NCBI GenBank assembly: GCA_019240405.1
Contig: JAFAYL010000024.1
Location: forward strand, 1-64,000
Direction: 5' to 3'
DNA length: 64,000 bases
DNA from: Acidobacteriaceae bacterium
GTDB lineage: Bacteria; Acidobacteriota; Terriglobia; Bryobacterales; Bryobacteraceae
In this document: positions 52,339-62,200 of the stretch, piece after piece
Layout: every line of letters begins with the position of its first letter
How positions within the stretch are numbered: position 1 is the stretch's first letter
Notes under the pieces: generated by a model
Seen by the model: the letters and a program-made list of their open reading frames with translations, nothing else
Told to the model about the DNA's origin: nothing
The model's database searches: none
Made by a program: the position numbers and the translations under genes

Positions 52339-53019
52339 ATGTCCTCATACGCACAAATCCAAGCGAACCGTGCCAATGCTCACCTCTCTACCGGTCCGAA
52401 AACGCCGGAAGGTAAAGCCAAATCTTCTTTGAACGCAGTCAAAACCGGGCTCACCGGCCGCACCGTCCTGCTGCCAAGCGACGATACCGCCGCTTACCAG
52501 AAGCACGTCCAACGCTTCTTCGATCAATACAAGCCCGCCGGCGATGAAGAATCCGCTCTCACGCAATCGCTCGCCGACACCGAATGGCGCTTGCTCCGCA
52601 TCCCGTCACTCGAAATGGGCATCTACGCCATCGGCCGCCTCGCGCTTTCCAAACAGTTCGAGCACGAAGAAGACCCGCAAGTCCGCGCCTCTCTCATCGA
52701 AGCGCAAGTCTTCCTCAGCTATCGAAAAGACCTCAACAATCTGAGCATCCAGGAAGGCCGCCTGCGCAAGCAGCGCGAAAAAGATCAAGCTGAGCTACAA
52801 AAGCTGCAACACGAGCGTAAACAGCGCCGCGAGAATCAGATGACGCAAGCCTGGCAGCTCTATGACCAGGCTCTGAAGGCCGGCGCGGTGTTCGATGCTG
52901 CCGAATTTGGGTTCGAATTTTCAACTGAAGAAGTCGAGCGTCACGCCGCCGAGGTGAGCAAGAAGATGGCCATCTATAACCACACGTACTACGACAAAAA
53001 ACGGAACGGCGAACTGTAG
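52339..53019 (+). CDS. Repeat-family protein C (diverged member)
   Basis: Protein of 226 aa with the family signature 'QANRANAHLSTGPKTPEGKAKSS' and 'NAVKTGLTGRTVLLPSDD' but no nucleotide similarity to copies A/B beyond the motif. Residues 50-110 ('QRFFDQYKPAGDEESALTQSLADTEWRLLR') correspond to A's '[31 protein letters not shown]', so the fold is shared. The rest is a charged helix, probably coiled-coil ('RKQREKDQAELQKLQHERKQRRENQ'). Function unknown. It lies at the right edge of the accessory island, opposite in orientation to copy B. Confidence 0.78.
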   Translation: MSSYAQIQANRANAHLSTGPKTPEGKAKSSLNAVKTGLTGRTVLLPSDDTAAYQKHVQRFFDQYKPAGDEESALTQSLADTEWRLLRIPSLEMGIYAIGRLALSKQFEHEEDPQVRASLIEAQVFLSYRKDLNNLSIQEGRLRKQREKDQAELQKLQHERKQRRENQMTQAWQLYDQALKAGAVFDAAEFGFEFSTEEVERHAAEVSKKMAIYNHTYYDKKRNGEL

Positions 53020-53049
53020 CGGCCGCGGTACCGGGCTCGATGCCGCTAC
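53016..53049. repeat. 8-bp inverted repeat at the stop of copy C
   Basis: GTAGCGGC (53016-53023) and GCCGCTAC (53042-53049), a perfect stem with an 18-nt loop, overlapping the TAG of copy C and the first proposed codon of the next gene. No T-run. It mirrors in position, not sequence, the hairpins after copies A and B. Confidence 0.5.
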
Positions 53050-54668
53050 GAAGCCTTGAATCGGCGCGGAAACACCATCTCGATCCTGTTAATCCCTTAA
53101 GCTACACTGGGCCTGAGCCCTACCGCTCCAAAGCCGTCTTGATCCGCCGCCCTGCCTGCTTCATTTTTGCCCTTCTTCTCGCCCTGCCGCTCATAAGTCT
53201 GAGTTCGCCAGATCCGTATTTAACCGCTCAGGCGCCTCAAAGCAATTCGCGGGAAAACGAGTTCGGCATCAGCCTTACCTTGTTTTCGACACTGGCGGCC
53301 ATCAACGCAGCGGGCTACGATGCCGGGATGGATTCGCCGCTCAACGAGCGCTTCAAGGTTCGTACACAACTTCGCGAAGAGCTGGCGAAACGCAACATCC
53401 CCTGCCTCCCGGATTTAAAAGCCTTTTATAAAGCGCATAAGCCTGCGTCCGATACGGCGGATCTCAGTCAATACATCTCGTTCGCGTTGATTGCCGATGG
53501 ACCGCCCAATTTCGCCCTTCCCGCAAACGTGCCAGCCGATGCCGAACCCCTGAGGCCGCTTAGCGAGCTGCTTGCACGCTTCTATAAGCAGGCCAATCTC
53601 GAAGATCTTTGGAACCGCTCGCAAAAGCCTTATCTCGCGGCCATCTCGGAATATCAAGATGCGGTGATTAACACGCTTTTCGAAGCGAACGGTTATCTGC
53701 GGAATCCTTCCGGCTCCGGCTATCTCGGCAGGCGCTTCCAGATCTATCTCGATTTGCTAGCCGCGCCGGATCAGGTGCAAGTGCGAAGTTATCGCGATGA
53801 CTACTACGTTGTGATCACGCCGGCGAGCGTGCCTGTGGTCGACCAAGTTCGCGATGCGTATCTCGCTTACCTGCTCGATCCGCTCACTTTCAAATACAGC
53901 GAGGTGATCAAAGAGAAGAAGCCCCTTGCGAAATTTGCCCAGGATGCTCCGGCTCTGGACCTTGCGTATAAAGACGATTTTTCTCTGCTGGTGACAAAAT
54001 GTCTCATCAAGGCCATCGATAGCCGTCTTATTCACGGAGGCGCGGAGAAGAGGCAGGCATTTGTGGACCAGGCGATGCGCGAAGGGTTCATTTTAACGGC
54101 AGCTTTTGCCGACCTGTTGCCCGCGTACGAGAAGCAAGAGGAGGCCTTTCGTCTGTATTACCCGGACCTGGTCTCGGCGGTCGACGTCGGCAAAGAGCAA
54201 AAGCGATTGAAACGCGTGCAGTTTGTCCAGACGGTTGCTCCGCGCGTTATCACGCCGCCGGCTCGCATTCAGTTGGACCCGGCAGAAGAGTCGCTGCAGA
54301 CGGCTGAGGGGCTTTACGAGCAGCACGATTATGAAAATGCGCGCAAAGCTTTCAAAAAGGTATTCGAGCAGACCGCGGATCAGGCGAAGCAAGGTCGCGC
54401 ATATTACGGTTTGGCCTTGATCGATCTTCAAGAGAAACATTGGGACGAGGCTCTCGATCTCTTTCAACGTACGGTCGACAACAATCCCAAGTCTGCGCTT
54501 GCCGCGTGGTCGCATTATTACCTGGGCCAGCTCGCTTTAAAAGCTGGGGATCAGGACAAGGCGGCTACTCAGTTCAAACAGACTCTCGCAACGGAGGGCG
54601 CGTCGGCCAAGGCGCGTGATGCAGCGCAAAGGGCGTTGCAAAACAATCCAGGAGAACAAGACCAATGA
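53040..54668 (+). CDS. Exported TPR protein (outer-envelope assembly type unknown)
   Basis: Protein of up to 542 aa. A signal peptide-like segment ('ACFIFALLLALPLISLSSP') lies at residues 38-58, so the true start may be the TTG at 53139 (LIRRPACF...). Residues 70-410 are an unrecognised alpha-helical domain; the C-terminus has about three TPRs ('LQTAEGLYEQHDYENARKAFKKVF', 'HWDEALDLFQRTVDNNPKSALA', 'GDQDKAATQFKQTL'). Its TGA overlaps the next TPR gene's ATG (ATGA), so the two probably act together in the periplasm. Confidence 0.82.
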   Translation: MPLRSLESARKHHLDPVNPLSYTGPEPYRSKAVLIRRPACFIFALLLALPLISLSSPDPYLTAQAPQSNSRENEFGISLTLFSTLAAINAAGYDAGMDSPLNERFKVRTQLREELAKRNIPCLPDLKAFYKAHKPASDTADLSQYISFALIADGPPNFALPANVPADAEPLRPLSELLARFYKQANLEDLWNRSQKPYLAAISEYQDAVINTLFEANGYLRNPSGSGYLGRRFQIYLDLLAAPDQVQVRSYRDDYYVVITPASVPVVDQVRDAYLAYLLDPLTFKYSEVIKEKKPLAKFAQDAPALDLAYKDDFSLLVTKCLIKAIDSRLIHGGAEKRQAFVDQAMREGFILTAAFADLLPAYEKQEEAFRLYYPDLVSAVDVGKEQKRLKRVQFVQTVAPRVITPPARIQLDPAEESLQTAEGLYEQHDYENARKAFKKVFEQTADQAKQGRAYYGLALIDLQEKHWDEALDLFQRTVDNNPKSALAAWSHYYLGQLALKAGDQDKAATQFKQTLATEGASAKARDAAQRALQNNPGEQDQ

Positions 54669-55510
54669 GATCTCGAATCAGTAAGCACCTAGCAGCATTA
54701 CTTCTCATCTCGATGCCGGTTGTCGCACACCAACAAGCCCAGCAGCAAACCCAGCAAAGCCAACCGGCAGGTCAACAACCGCAAGGACCGCACGCGAAGT
54801 CACAGAAAGAACTCGATGCATTGAGGCAAGTTCAGGCAGCGGAACAGGCCAGCAATTGGGATGCGGAAATTGCTGCCATCAACAACGTGCTCGAAAACTT
54901 TGCCGATACCGAATACAAGCCGATGCTGCTCAATGCGGCTATGCAGGCGGCGCAACGAAAAAATGATTATCCGCAAACTATCGTTTGGGGCGAGCGCGTT
55001 ATTCAGAACGATCCCAAAGATTTTTCCGCCCGCATCATGATGGCGGCTACAATCGCGCAGCACACGCGCGAAAACGATCTGGATAAAGAGCAGAGTCTCA
55101 AGAAAATTGACGATTACGCTAACCAGGGTCTAGATCTGCTCAAAACGGCATCCGATACGCCGCCAGTCGGTTCCAGCATGTCGGCCACCGATTACGCAGC
55201 TTACAAGAAAAATGAAGCGGGATTAGCCCACATGGCGCTGGGCAAAGCTAACGAAGTGCGGAAGAAGTATCCCGAAGCGATTGCCGAATACAAAACGGCA
55301 TTGAGCATAGACCCTCGTCCGGACCCCACGACGATGGCTTATCTGTCTCAGGCATACATCGAAAACAAGCAATACGACGACGCCATTGCGACTGCGGATA
55401 AAATTCTAGCCATGACCGACGTTTCGCCCCAAGTGAAACAGTTCGCCCAGGTGCAAAAAGACAACGCGACGAAATTGAAGGGAGCCGCCGCGCCTGCCGC
55501 GCCGAAATAG
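54665..55510 (+). CDS. Exported TPR protein
   Basis: Protein of 281 aa with an N-terminal signal (LAALLLISMPVVAHQ), a Gln-rich linker ('QQAQQQTQQSQPAGQQPQ') and TPR-like helices ('EQASNWDAEIAAINNVLENF', 'YPEAIAEYKTALSIDPRPD', 'ENKQYDDAIATADKILA'). It ends in an Ala/Pro tail. It is translationally coupled to the preceding TPR gene and 12 bp before rnc, so a three-gene transcript is likely. Function unknown; proteins of this layout are common in Acidobacteria. Confidence 0.85.
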   Translation: MRSRISKHLAALLLISMPVVAHQQAQQQTQQSQPAGQQPQGPHAKSQKELDALRQVQAAEQASNWDAEIAAINNVLENFADTEYKPMLLNAAMQAAQRKNDYPQTIVWGERVIQNDPKDFSARIMMAATIAQHTRENDLDKEQSLKKIDDYANQGLDLLKTASDTPPVGSSMSATDYAAYKKNEAGLAHMALGKANEVRKKYPEAIAEYKTALSIDPRPDPTTMAYLSQAYIENKQYDDAIATADKILAMTDVSPQVKQFAQVQKDNATKLKGAAAPAAPK

Positions 55511-55522
55511 CTTTCCGGGTTA

Positions 55523-56293
55523 ATGAACGCTTCTATCGGAAGCTTAGAAGAAAAGATTGGATACTGGTTTCGCGATCCGAACCTGCTGCTGCGCGCTCTT
55601 ACTCATCGCTCGTGGTTATCGGAGCGCGGATCGCCTCTGCATCCGGAGCATGATAACGAGCAGTTCGAGTTTTTAGGCGATTCGGTTCTTGGCTTCGTCG
55701 TAGCTGAGTCTCTCGTTCAATCTCATCCGACTCTTACCGAAGGGCAGCTCTCGAAATGGAAAGGGCATCTAGTAAGTGCGGTTTACTTGTATGCGCGGGC
55801 GGTTGAACTGGATTTGGGTCATTATCTGCGCCTCGGGAAAGGCGAAGCGCGAAATGTGGGACCAGGCCGCAAAACTCTACTCGCGAATGCTTTTGAAGCG
55901 GTGATTGCAGCCATACACGTGGATGGCGGCATTGAAGCGGCGCGCAATTTTGTACGAAGGCATGTCCTCGGCGGCATTGATGATCCGGACAAGATGGATT
56001 CTATCGGTATCGTCAGCCACAAAAGCTTGCTGCATGAAAGGGCGCAGGCGCTCAGGCTCCCCGTTCCGGAATATGAACTGGTGGAAACAAGCGGGCCCGA
56101 GCACGCGAAGGTGTTTACGATTGAGGCAAGGATCGGCGAACTAGCTAGCCGGGGGAACGGGTCGTCAAAGAAGGAAGCAGGCCAGCATGCTGCGCGCCTG
56201 CTCCTGGATCGACTGAAGGATTTTGAAGTACGCGGCTCCGAATCAAGCGCTGACGACGAACCTACTTTGAGCGCCCACCGCGCGGCTGATTGA
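55523..56293 (+). CDS. rnc: Ribonuclease III
   Basis: Double-stranded-RNA endonuclease of 256 aa, used in rRNA and mRNA processing. The RNase III signature is 'HDNEQFEFLGDSVLGFVVAE' with the second acidic cluster 'ANAFEAVIAAIHVDGG'. The C-terminal dsRBD begins 'LHERAQALRLPVPEYELVE' and ends 'GSSKKEAGQHAARLLLDRL'. The start ATG at 55523 follows the TPR gene by 12 bp. The 3' end overlaps the convergent merR-like gene by 32 bp. Confidence 0.95.
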   Translation: MNASIGSLEEKIGYWFRDPNLLLRALTHRSWLSERGSPLHPEHDNEQFEFLGDSVLGFVVAESLVQSHPTLTEGQLSKWKGHLVSAVYLYARAVELDLGHYLRLGKGEARNVGPGRKTLLANAFEAVIAAIHVDGGIEAARNFVRRHVLGGIDDPDKMDSIGIVSHKSLLHERAQALRLPVPEYELVETSGPEHAKVFTIEARIGELASRGNGSSKKEAGQHAARLLLDRLKDFEVRGSESSADDEPTLSAHRAAD

Positions 56294-56678
56294 GGATTTC
56301 GAGAATCTCTTTCAGCTCTCGACGCAACTCGTGGTAAAGCGCGGAAGTGGCCGAGAACAACTCAACCTGCGTTCGGGACGGAGTGGTCTTCTTGTTATCT
56401 CGCTTCGGTTTTGCTTCGAGAATTTTGCGCGCACCCTCGATGGTGAACCGCTTGTCGTAGAGCAGGCGCTTGATCTCGAGCACCAGCTCGACATCTTTCC
56501 GCTTGTACAAGCGATGCCCGGTTCCGGATTTCTTGGGTCCCAGGCTGCCAAATTCGGATTCCCAGAACCGCAGCACGTACGGCTTGATACCCGCCAGCTT
56601 GGCGACTTCGCCGATCCGAAAGTACAGCTTATCTGGAATTTCCGGATTTGGACCACGCTTTGCGGCCAAATCTTCCAT
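56262..56678 (-). CDS. MerR family transcriptional regulator
   Basis: Protein of 138 aa. The MerR winged HTH is 'FRIGEVAKLAGIKPYVLRFWESEF' with the second part 'RLYKRKDVELVLEIKRLLYD'. A short helical C-terminus lacks the cysteines of metal sensors. Small MerR proteins with 'GVKPYVLRFWE' are widely conserved and mostly uncharacterised (some are heat-shock HspR-like). It overlaps rnc by 32 bp tail to tail and is downstream of the 820-aa gene only by reversed order: that gene ends at 56746 on the same strand, 67 bp upstream. Confidence 0.9.
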   Translation of the reverse strand: MEDLAAKRGPNPEIPDKLYFRIGEVAKLAGIKPYVLRFWESEFGSLGPKKSGTGHRLYKRKDVELVLEIKRLLYDKRFTIEGARKILEAKPKRDNKKTTPSRTQVELFSATSALYHELRRELKEILEILNQPRGGRSK

Positions 56679-56745
56679 CGACTGACCTTAATTGTAGCGG
56701 AGAAACGGCAAGCAGGCGAATCGCGGAGCGCGATAAAGGCGTTCG

Positions 56746-59208
56746 CTACTGGAGCTTTTGACGAACTGCTTCGAGCGTATCTTTTGCCCAGGCGTTTTGA
56801 GGTGAGAGGCCGAGAATAATAGTGAGTTCCTTCTGTTCGGCCTGCAGGTCCGCCTGCTTCGCGCACAGTTTGGCGCGATTTTCGCGCGCGACTATGAGGT
56901 TGGGCTCGAGCTCAATAGCCTTGTCGAGGTTGGCTCTGGCTGAATCCAATTGCCCAAGGTCCAGGTACGCCCACCCGAGATCGTTGTAAGCGGACGCGAA
57001 TTCGGGCTCCAACTGAATGGCTTTCTGATAATCCTCGAGCGCGAGTTGGTGCTGCCCCAGGCGAGATTTGGCGAGACCGCGGCGACGATGCGCTTCTGCC
57101 CAATCGGGCGCCTGGTGGACCACTTTATCGAAGGCATCCAGCGCGACCTGGTACTCTTTGTTGTCGTAAGCGGCGCGCCCGCGTAGGAACAACGCCATCA
57201 CCGCGTCGGGCTGCAGTTTCAGCGCATCATCTGCGTCTGCCTCCGCCTGCGCGTATTTGTGCGCGTGCAAACGCATGTAGCCGCGAGCGAGAAATTCGTC
57301 TGGTGTTTTGGGCTGCCAGGTTGGATCTGGTTCCTGGGCTTGCGGTGCTCCGGCAGTGGAGGCGGGGCTTTGAGGCGCTCCGAACCTAGTCCCCACTTCG
57401 AAGGTCCCCTTGACTTCGATCGGTTGCCCGTTTAGCTCAGCAGGGCGGAAACGCCAATGTTTGATTTCTTCGATTGTTTTCTCGGCCCAAGCAGTGGACG
57501 TCGTGTTCAGGAGAGAGACGTCCTGCGGTTTCCCTTGCGAGTCGACCGTCAAGGCCACCTTCAAGTCGGAATTAGCCGGGTCGTCCTTTGGATTTTCCGG
57601 AATTTTACCGTGCGTAAGCTCTGGACGAATAGCTCCAGAGGGAAGGTTTAGCTGCAGGCTGGCGATTTGATTGTCGTGATGCGGCGCGACCAAGAGACGG
57701 AAGTTGACTTCAATGTTTGCGGTTACCGCTACCGGTTCGCCGTTTATCGTGGCGGGTTTGAACCGCCAGGAGGCGATTGCGCGAATCGCCATCTCATCCA
57801 AGCCGAAGCCAGCGCCGCGCTCCACTTTTATGTTTTGTGGGACGCCAGCGGTGTCTATCACAGCAGAGCAAACGACTATCGCGCTAACACCGGCGTGGCG
57901 AGCTTCGTCCGTGTACTCTGCTTCGGTTTTAGAAACGATGACGGGTTCAACATCCGCACGAGGCTGATTCGGCTGTTTTGGAGTTGGGATGGCCGCCGGC
58001 AATTGTCCTTGCTGGGCCGCAGCCACGGCCTGTCTCGCCCATTGATCATTGGGCGAAATGCGAAGAATAAGATTGAGTTCAGCCAGTTCATCTGGCCACC
58101 TCTTCTGAGTTCCGAAGAGAATCGCCCGATTCTCGCGGGCTCGCACAAAGTCGGGTTCGAGCTCGATCGCCTTGCTCAGATTAGTTGTGGCTTTGTCGAA
58201 TTGGTTGAGCTCGCGGTATGCCCAGCCTAGATCGTTATAGCCTGCCGCTACGTATGGATTGAGCTGAATAGCTTTTTGATAATCCGGGACGGCTAAGTCG
58301 TGATGGCCGCTGTAAGAGTAACTCAGTCCGCGGAAGAGATAGCCCCGCGGCCAATTCGGCCTTGCCTGAATTACTTTATTGAAATCTTCAATGGCGGTTG
58401 AGTAGTCCTTTTCTTCATAAGCGGTACGCCCATGCAAGAACAAGGCGATAGAGGAATCGGGATATAACTTCAGAGCTTCTTCGGCGTCGGTTTTGGCAGC
58501 AGAATTTTGGTGTAAGTTAAGCCGCACAAAACCGCGAGCCAGGAATTCTTCTGCGGTTTGCGGTTTCCAGTTAGGATCGGGCCCGGAGGGGGCCGAAGCG
58601 GTGGGCGGCACGGGCGTGGTTGCCGGAGTTTGCGCCAGTTGTATCGGTTTAGGCTGAGGCGCGACGTACTTCGCACTCAGAACGTGATGGATATCGCTAT
58701 AAATCAGATCTTCGCTGTCAGGGCGCTCGCCCACGCGGTAGGCCGCGATGATTCCGTCCTTGTCAATTACAGCAATGGTCGGTAAGTTTCTAGCACCATA
58801 CTGGCGAATGACAGCCGCGTTTTCCCGCGTCAGCACGATGCGGTAGGTCAGCTTATTTTTTGCGACAAACCTACGGACCGTATCTTCCGGTTCTTCCGAA
58901 TTGACGCCGAGGACGACGACATTCTTCTTTGCAAATTGCTTGGAGAGGCGTTCGATGGCGGGAATTTCGGCGCGGCAAGGACCGCACCAGGCCGCCCAAA
59001 AATCAAGGACAACGACTTGGCCTTTGAGCGAGCGCAACTCGACATCGTGACCACCGAGGTCTTTCAGGTGAAAATCAGGCGCAGCATGCCCAACGAAATA
59101 ATCGGCCATGGATTGAGGCTTTTGAGCGAGGCCGGGCCCTACTGAGACGGCCCCAAGCGTGAGAATTACGAACGCATCTCTCCAGAACTGCTGCCGTAGG
59201 CGTGGCAT
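56746..59208 (-). CDS. Exported thioredoxin-TPR-TonB_C-TonB_C-TPR protein
   Basis: Protein of 820 aa with an unusual chain of domains. After a signal peptide (ILTLGAVSVGPGLAQ) comes a TlpA/ResA-like thioredoxin domain at about 35-180 with active-site 'WAAWCGPCRAEIPAIERL' and cis-Pro region 'RNLPTIAVIDKDG'. TPRs follow (about 215-390), then a TonB_C domain ('AEYTDEARHAGVSAIVVCSAVID', 'IASWRFKPATINGEPV'), a second degenerate TonB_C ('IKHWRFRPAELNGQPI') and more TPRs to the end. GGAG lies 7 nt before the ATG. It is probably a periplasmic thiol-redox or scaffold protein. Confidence 0.88.
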   Translation of the reverse strand: MPRLRQQFWRDAFVILTLGAVSVGPGLAQKPQSMADYFVGHAAPDFHLKDLGGHDVELRSLKGQVVVLDFWAAWCGPCRAEIPAIERLSKQFAKKNVVVLGVNSEEPEDTVRRFVAKNKLTYRIVLTRENAAVIRQYGARNLPTIAVIDKDGIIAAYRVGERPDSEDLIYSDIHHVLSAKYVAPQPKPIQLAQTPATTPVPPTASAPSGPDPNWKPQTAEEFLARGFVRLNLHQNSAAKTDAEEALKLYPDSSIALFLHGRTAYEEKDYSTAIEDFNKVIQARPNWPRGYLFRGLSYSYSGHHDLAVPDYQKAIQLNPYVAAGYNDLGWAYRELNQFDKATTNLSKAIELEPDFVRARENRAILFGTQKRWPDELAELNLILRISPNDQWARQAVAAAQQGQLPAAIPTPKQPNQPRADVEPVIVSKTEAEYTDEARHAGVSAIVVCSAVIDTAGVPQNIKVERGAGFGLDEMAIRAIASWRFKPATINGEPVAVTANIEVNFRLLVAPHHDNQIASLQLNLPSGAIRPELTHGKIPENPKDDPANSDLKVALTVDSQGKPQDVSLLNTTSTAWAEKTIEEIKHWRFRPAELNGQPIEVKGTFEVGTRFGAPQSPASTAGAPQAQEPDPTWQPKTPDEFLARGYMRLHAHKYAQAEADADDALKLQPDAVMALFLRGRAAYDNKEYQVALDAFDKVVHQAPDWAEAHRRRGLAKSRLGQHQLALEDYQKAIQLEPEFASAYNDLGWAYLDLGQLDSARANLDKAIELEPNLIVARENRAKLCAKQADLQAEQKELTIILGLSPQNAWAKDTLEAVRQKLQ

Positions 59209-59292
59209 TATATTCTCCAGAAGGTTAGCGCGTTAAGAATAGGTTATCTCTCTGGGTCGGACTGTGCGCTGCGGGTACGCATGCGACCATGC

Positions 59293-62200
59293 TTATAGTC
59301 GCTCATAGAATCGCCGAAAGGCAGAGCCATACGTTTGGCCCGCGTCACTCCAAACCTCCTTGAATGTCGGACTTGTTTTCCAGTGCTGGAATAACCTAAT
59401 CCATCCAGCATTCTCCGGATGCTCGACCTGTGCGTCGTCCTCCAAATTGAGATCGAGATAAACCTCTTCCATCAACTGAATGAAATCGATAATAAGCAGT
59501 TTCGCTTTTCGCATCTCAGGCGAGAGTGGATCAGGGCGCGGGTTCGATAAGAATCCGGGAAACACCTCAGCATCGAGGAACCGAAGGTTATCCGATTCCG
59601 ACAATCTTCCGATCAACTCAGAGTAGGCACTTGCATGTTTCGTAAAAGCGCCGGCCGCCGCTGTCACGGGCGGCATCCAATCCTGCTTCAAGTCTTTAAA
59701 AATAGCTTTCAGATCGGCTGGGGTTTGGGGGCTTGTTACTCGATGAAATACCTTCTCGACTACGTGCTTGCCCAGGGCTCGGTAACTTTCAAACTTCGAT
59801 TCGGTGAAGAACTGATTAAGTGTTGAGTCGTGCGGAAAAGCAGGATCAGCTTTCTTGTATTGGGTTACATCATAGGTTTCGTCTCCCGTCAAACTTGCCT
59901 TTAGATACAGTAGAGTGCCATAAGATCCATCGTTGTAACTTATCGTTCCCGTGGCGCAATGGACTTGACTCAAGCCACCGTCCAGGAAAATTCGTTTTGG
60001 CGAGATCGTGACTGAATGGCCGAAATCGATGCGAATTTTTCGGATGGCTCCGCCGAGCGACTCGAACTGGTACGTCTTATCTTCTTCGCCGTCACAAACA
60101 ATAATGAAGCGGCACTTTCGGCGTGCTAATTCGTATAGCCCCAGGTTTTCGAAATGTCCGCCGTCAGAAAGATTCACGTACTTCGAGTCTTCCGTAGTGA
60201 GGCCAAGCAACTCTGAGATCAAATATTTAAACGCGATGCGAGGACCGGGAGTGGCGGCGGGCGCAGGCATCCGAGTATTGCCAATCCACCACCCTAAGCG
60301 AACGTTAAACAAGGTGAGCAGAAACGCAGTGGTGGGGTCGGTGTGATAACCCCAATTGGGATTTGCGGCAGCGCCTGAAATCGAGGTCGCCGTACCGATG
60401 TGCGGTCCGCCTGGATCTGCGAAGTTTTCGGTTTTGATAAAACCGTTCGGGTCGTGATTGGGGACATAGCCGCAAAACTTCGGAGTAAACACAAAAGAGC
60501 TTGCCTTGCGTTCCTGCCATGCCAGCTCGGATCCATGATTGAGGTTCAAGGCACAGTTAAATATTGCGAATGGGCCTAAATAACCTCTATCCGGATCCAG
60601 ATCTACGAGAGGAATGTCATCCCTTGGATCGAAGCCGGTGAACGCATTCGGCCTTCGCTGGCCTACATGGCTTGCGCCCAGATAACATCGGACGAGCCGG
60701 TTTTTATAAAAATGGCTCATCGAAAATTCGTTGATGTTAAAGCGCGCCGAAAGCAGCAAGGCGATTACAAAGATCGCGATGACGGCCGCGGTAAGCCGGA
60801 CAGTTCCGTGCGCATCGAGCGATAAGACTGCAAGACCTGACGCGTTGTCGTGAAAGTTAGCGAGCACCGTGTTTACGGATAGAAAAGAGATTGTGGAAAT
60901 TGCGATTAGAATGCCGAGCAGCGCGACGGGAGGCGCGTACTCTGCCAGCAACTCGAGTTTCGACTTCTTAGCGGCGCCTGCCGTCTCGGTGCGTTTACCT
61001 GAAGTGGCAGAACTCTTGCCGCTTAGCACGCCGATCAATGTGGCGGCAATCCAGCTGAGGACGACCGTCACTCCCAGGCTTTTAACGTACTGAAACAGCC
61101 AAATGACGCCAAGAGGAGCGAAGGCCGCTAAAGCGAACCAGCTTGCCCAAAGCGAACCGGTGATCACGAGTTTGGCCGAAAGTCGCGAATACCATTCTCT
61201 CGCGGCGTCGGGAAAATCGACGCCCATCAAGCCTACTAGCAGCGCAACACCTCCAGCAAGAGCCAAGTTAGTAAACGCCGGACCCCAACTCATGCTCTGC
61301 CACATGCCGATTGCAGTTGGACCGATATCAAACTGCTTCAACGAAATGCGGGTTTGCGTGTGAGCAAGATACGAAACCAGCTTCTGATCGAGCACTAATA
61401 AGAAGAAGGTCGCCAACGCACATACAACAGCTATGATTCCTGCGAGAAAGGCTCGATACGCCTTCCATCCGGGTGTTTTGCAATGACGCTCGCGATAGCA
61501 CAGCCAAAAACCCCCGTGACTCAGCGTAATCCCAAATAGCGTAAGGAGAGCGAAGTAAGTAATGAAACCTGTCAGAGGGTGTAGCGGATTGAAATGCCCG
61601 GTGGCAATCAAAAAGCTAATCAGGACAGATATCAGCCACAGAGGCGCAATGACAGTTCCCCAGACAGATACATCGTTATCCGGAGACATTCGTTTCGATC
61701 GGGTGTTGAATTCACGAGCGACGATTGGACCAAGATTTCTCGCGATCCGAATAACTGTCCAAAGGATCGATGCCAAGATCAAGGCGTCAAGAACGCGAGG
61801 GGCGTACTCGGAGAGGTGCGCTACGGCTTCAAGCGCTCGGGCGAAGTTGCCGATCAATAATGGCATCAAGAGCACGGCCGCTATGAACAAATAAAGAATG
61901 ATTTGATTCAGGATTGTATTGCGCAGCCAGATAGTTCCGATCACCCAGGTGTCAGGGCTTAGCAATCCGAGTTGCGGCGACAAATAGTTGCTGTACTTGC
62001 GAAGAAAGGTGATGGGGTCTTCGGAAGCTTTTCCAGGCTTGGACTCTTCTGCCGAAAGGTAACTTTCGTAATCCAAGAAATTGTTTCCTGCCGCATCTCT
62101 GAGTTGTTTATACGGCTCCCGCTTGACCAGTCCGTGGAACCAACTTCCGATATAGCCACCGCCGGATACTGTCGAAAGGTAATCGGCAAATCTTAATAAT

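Noticed and set aside
53020-53034. Adjacent NotI- and KpnI-like sites resembling a cloning polylinker
   Set aside because: Flanks continue into normal genes on both sides and no further vector sequence is present; chance in GC-rich DNA.
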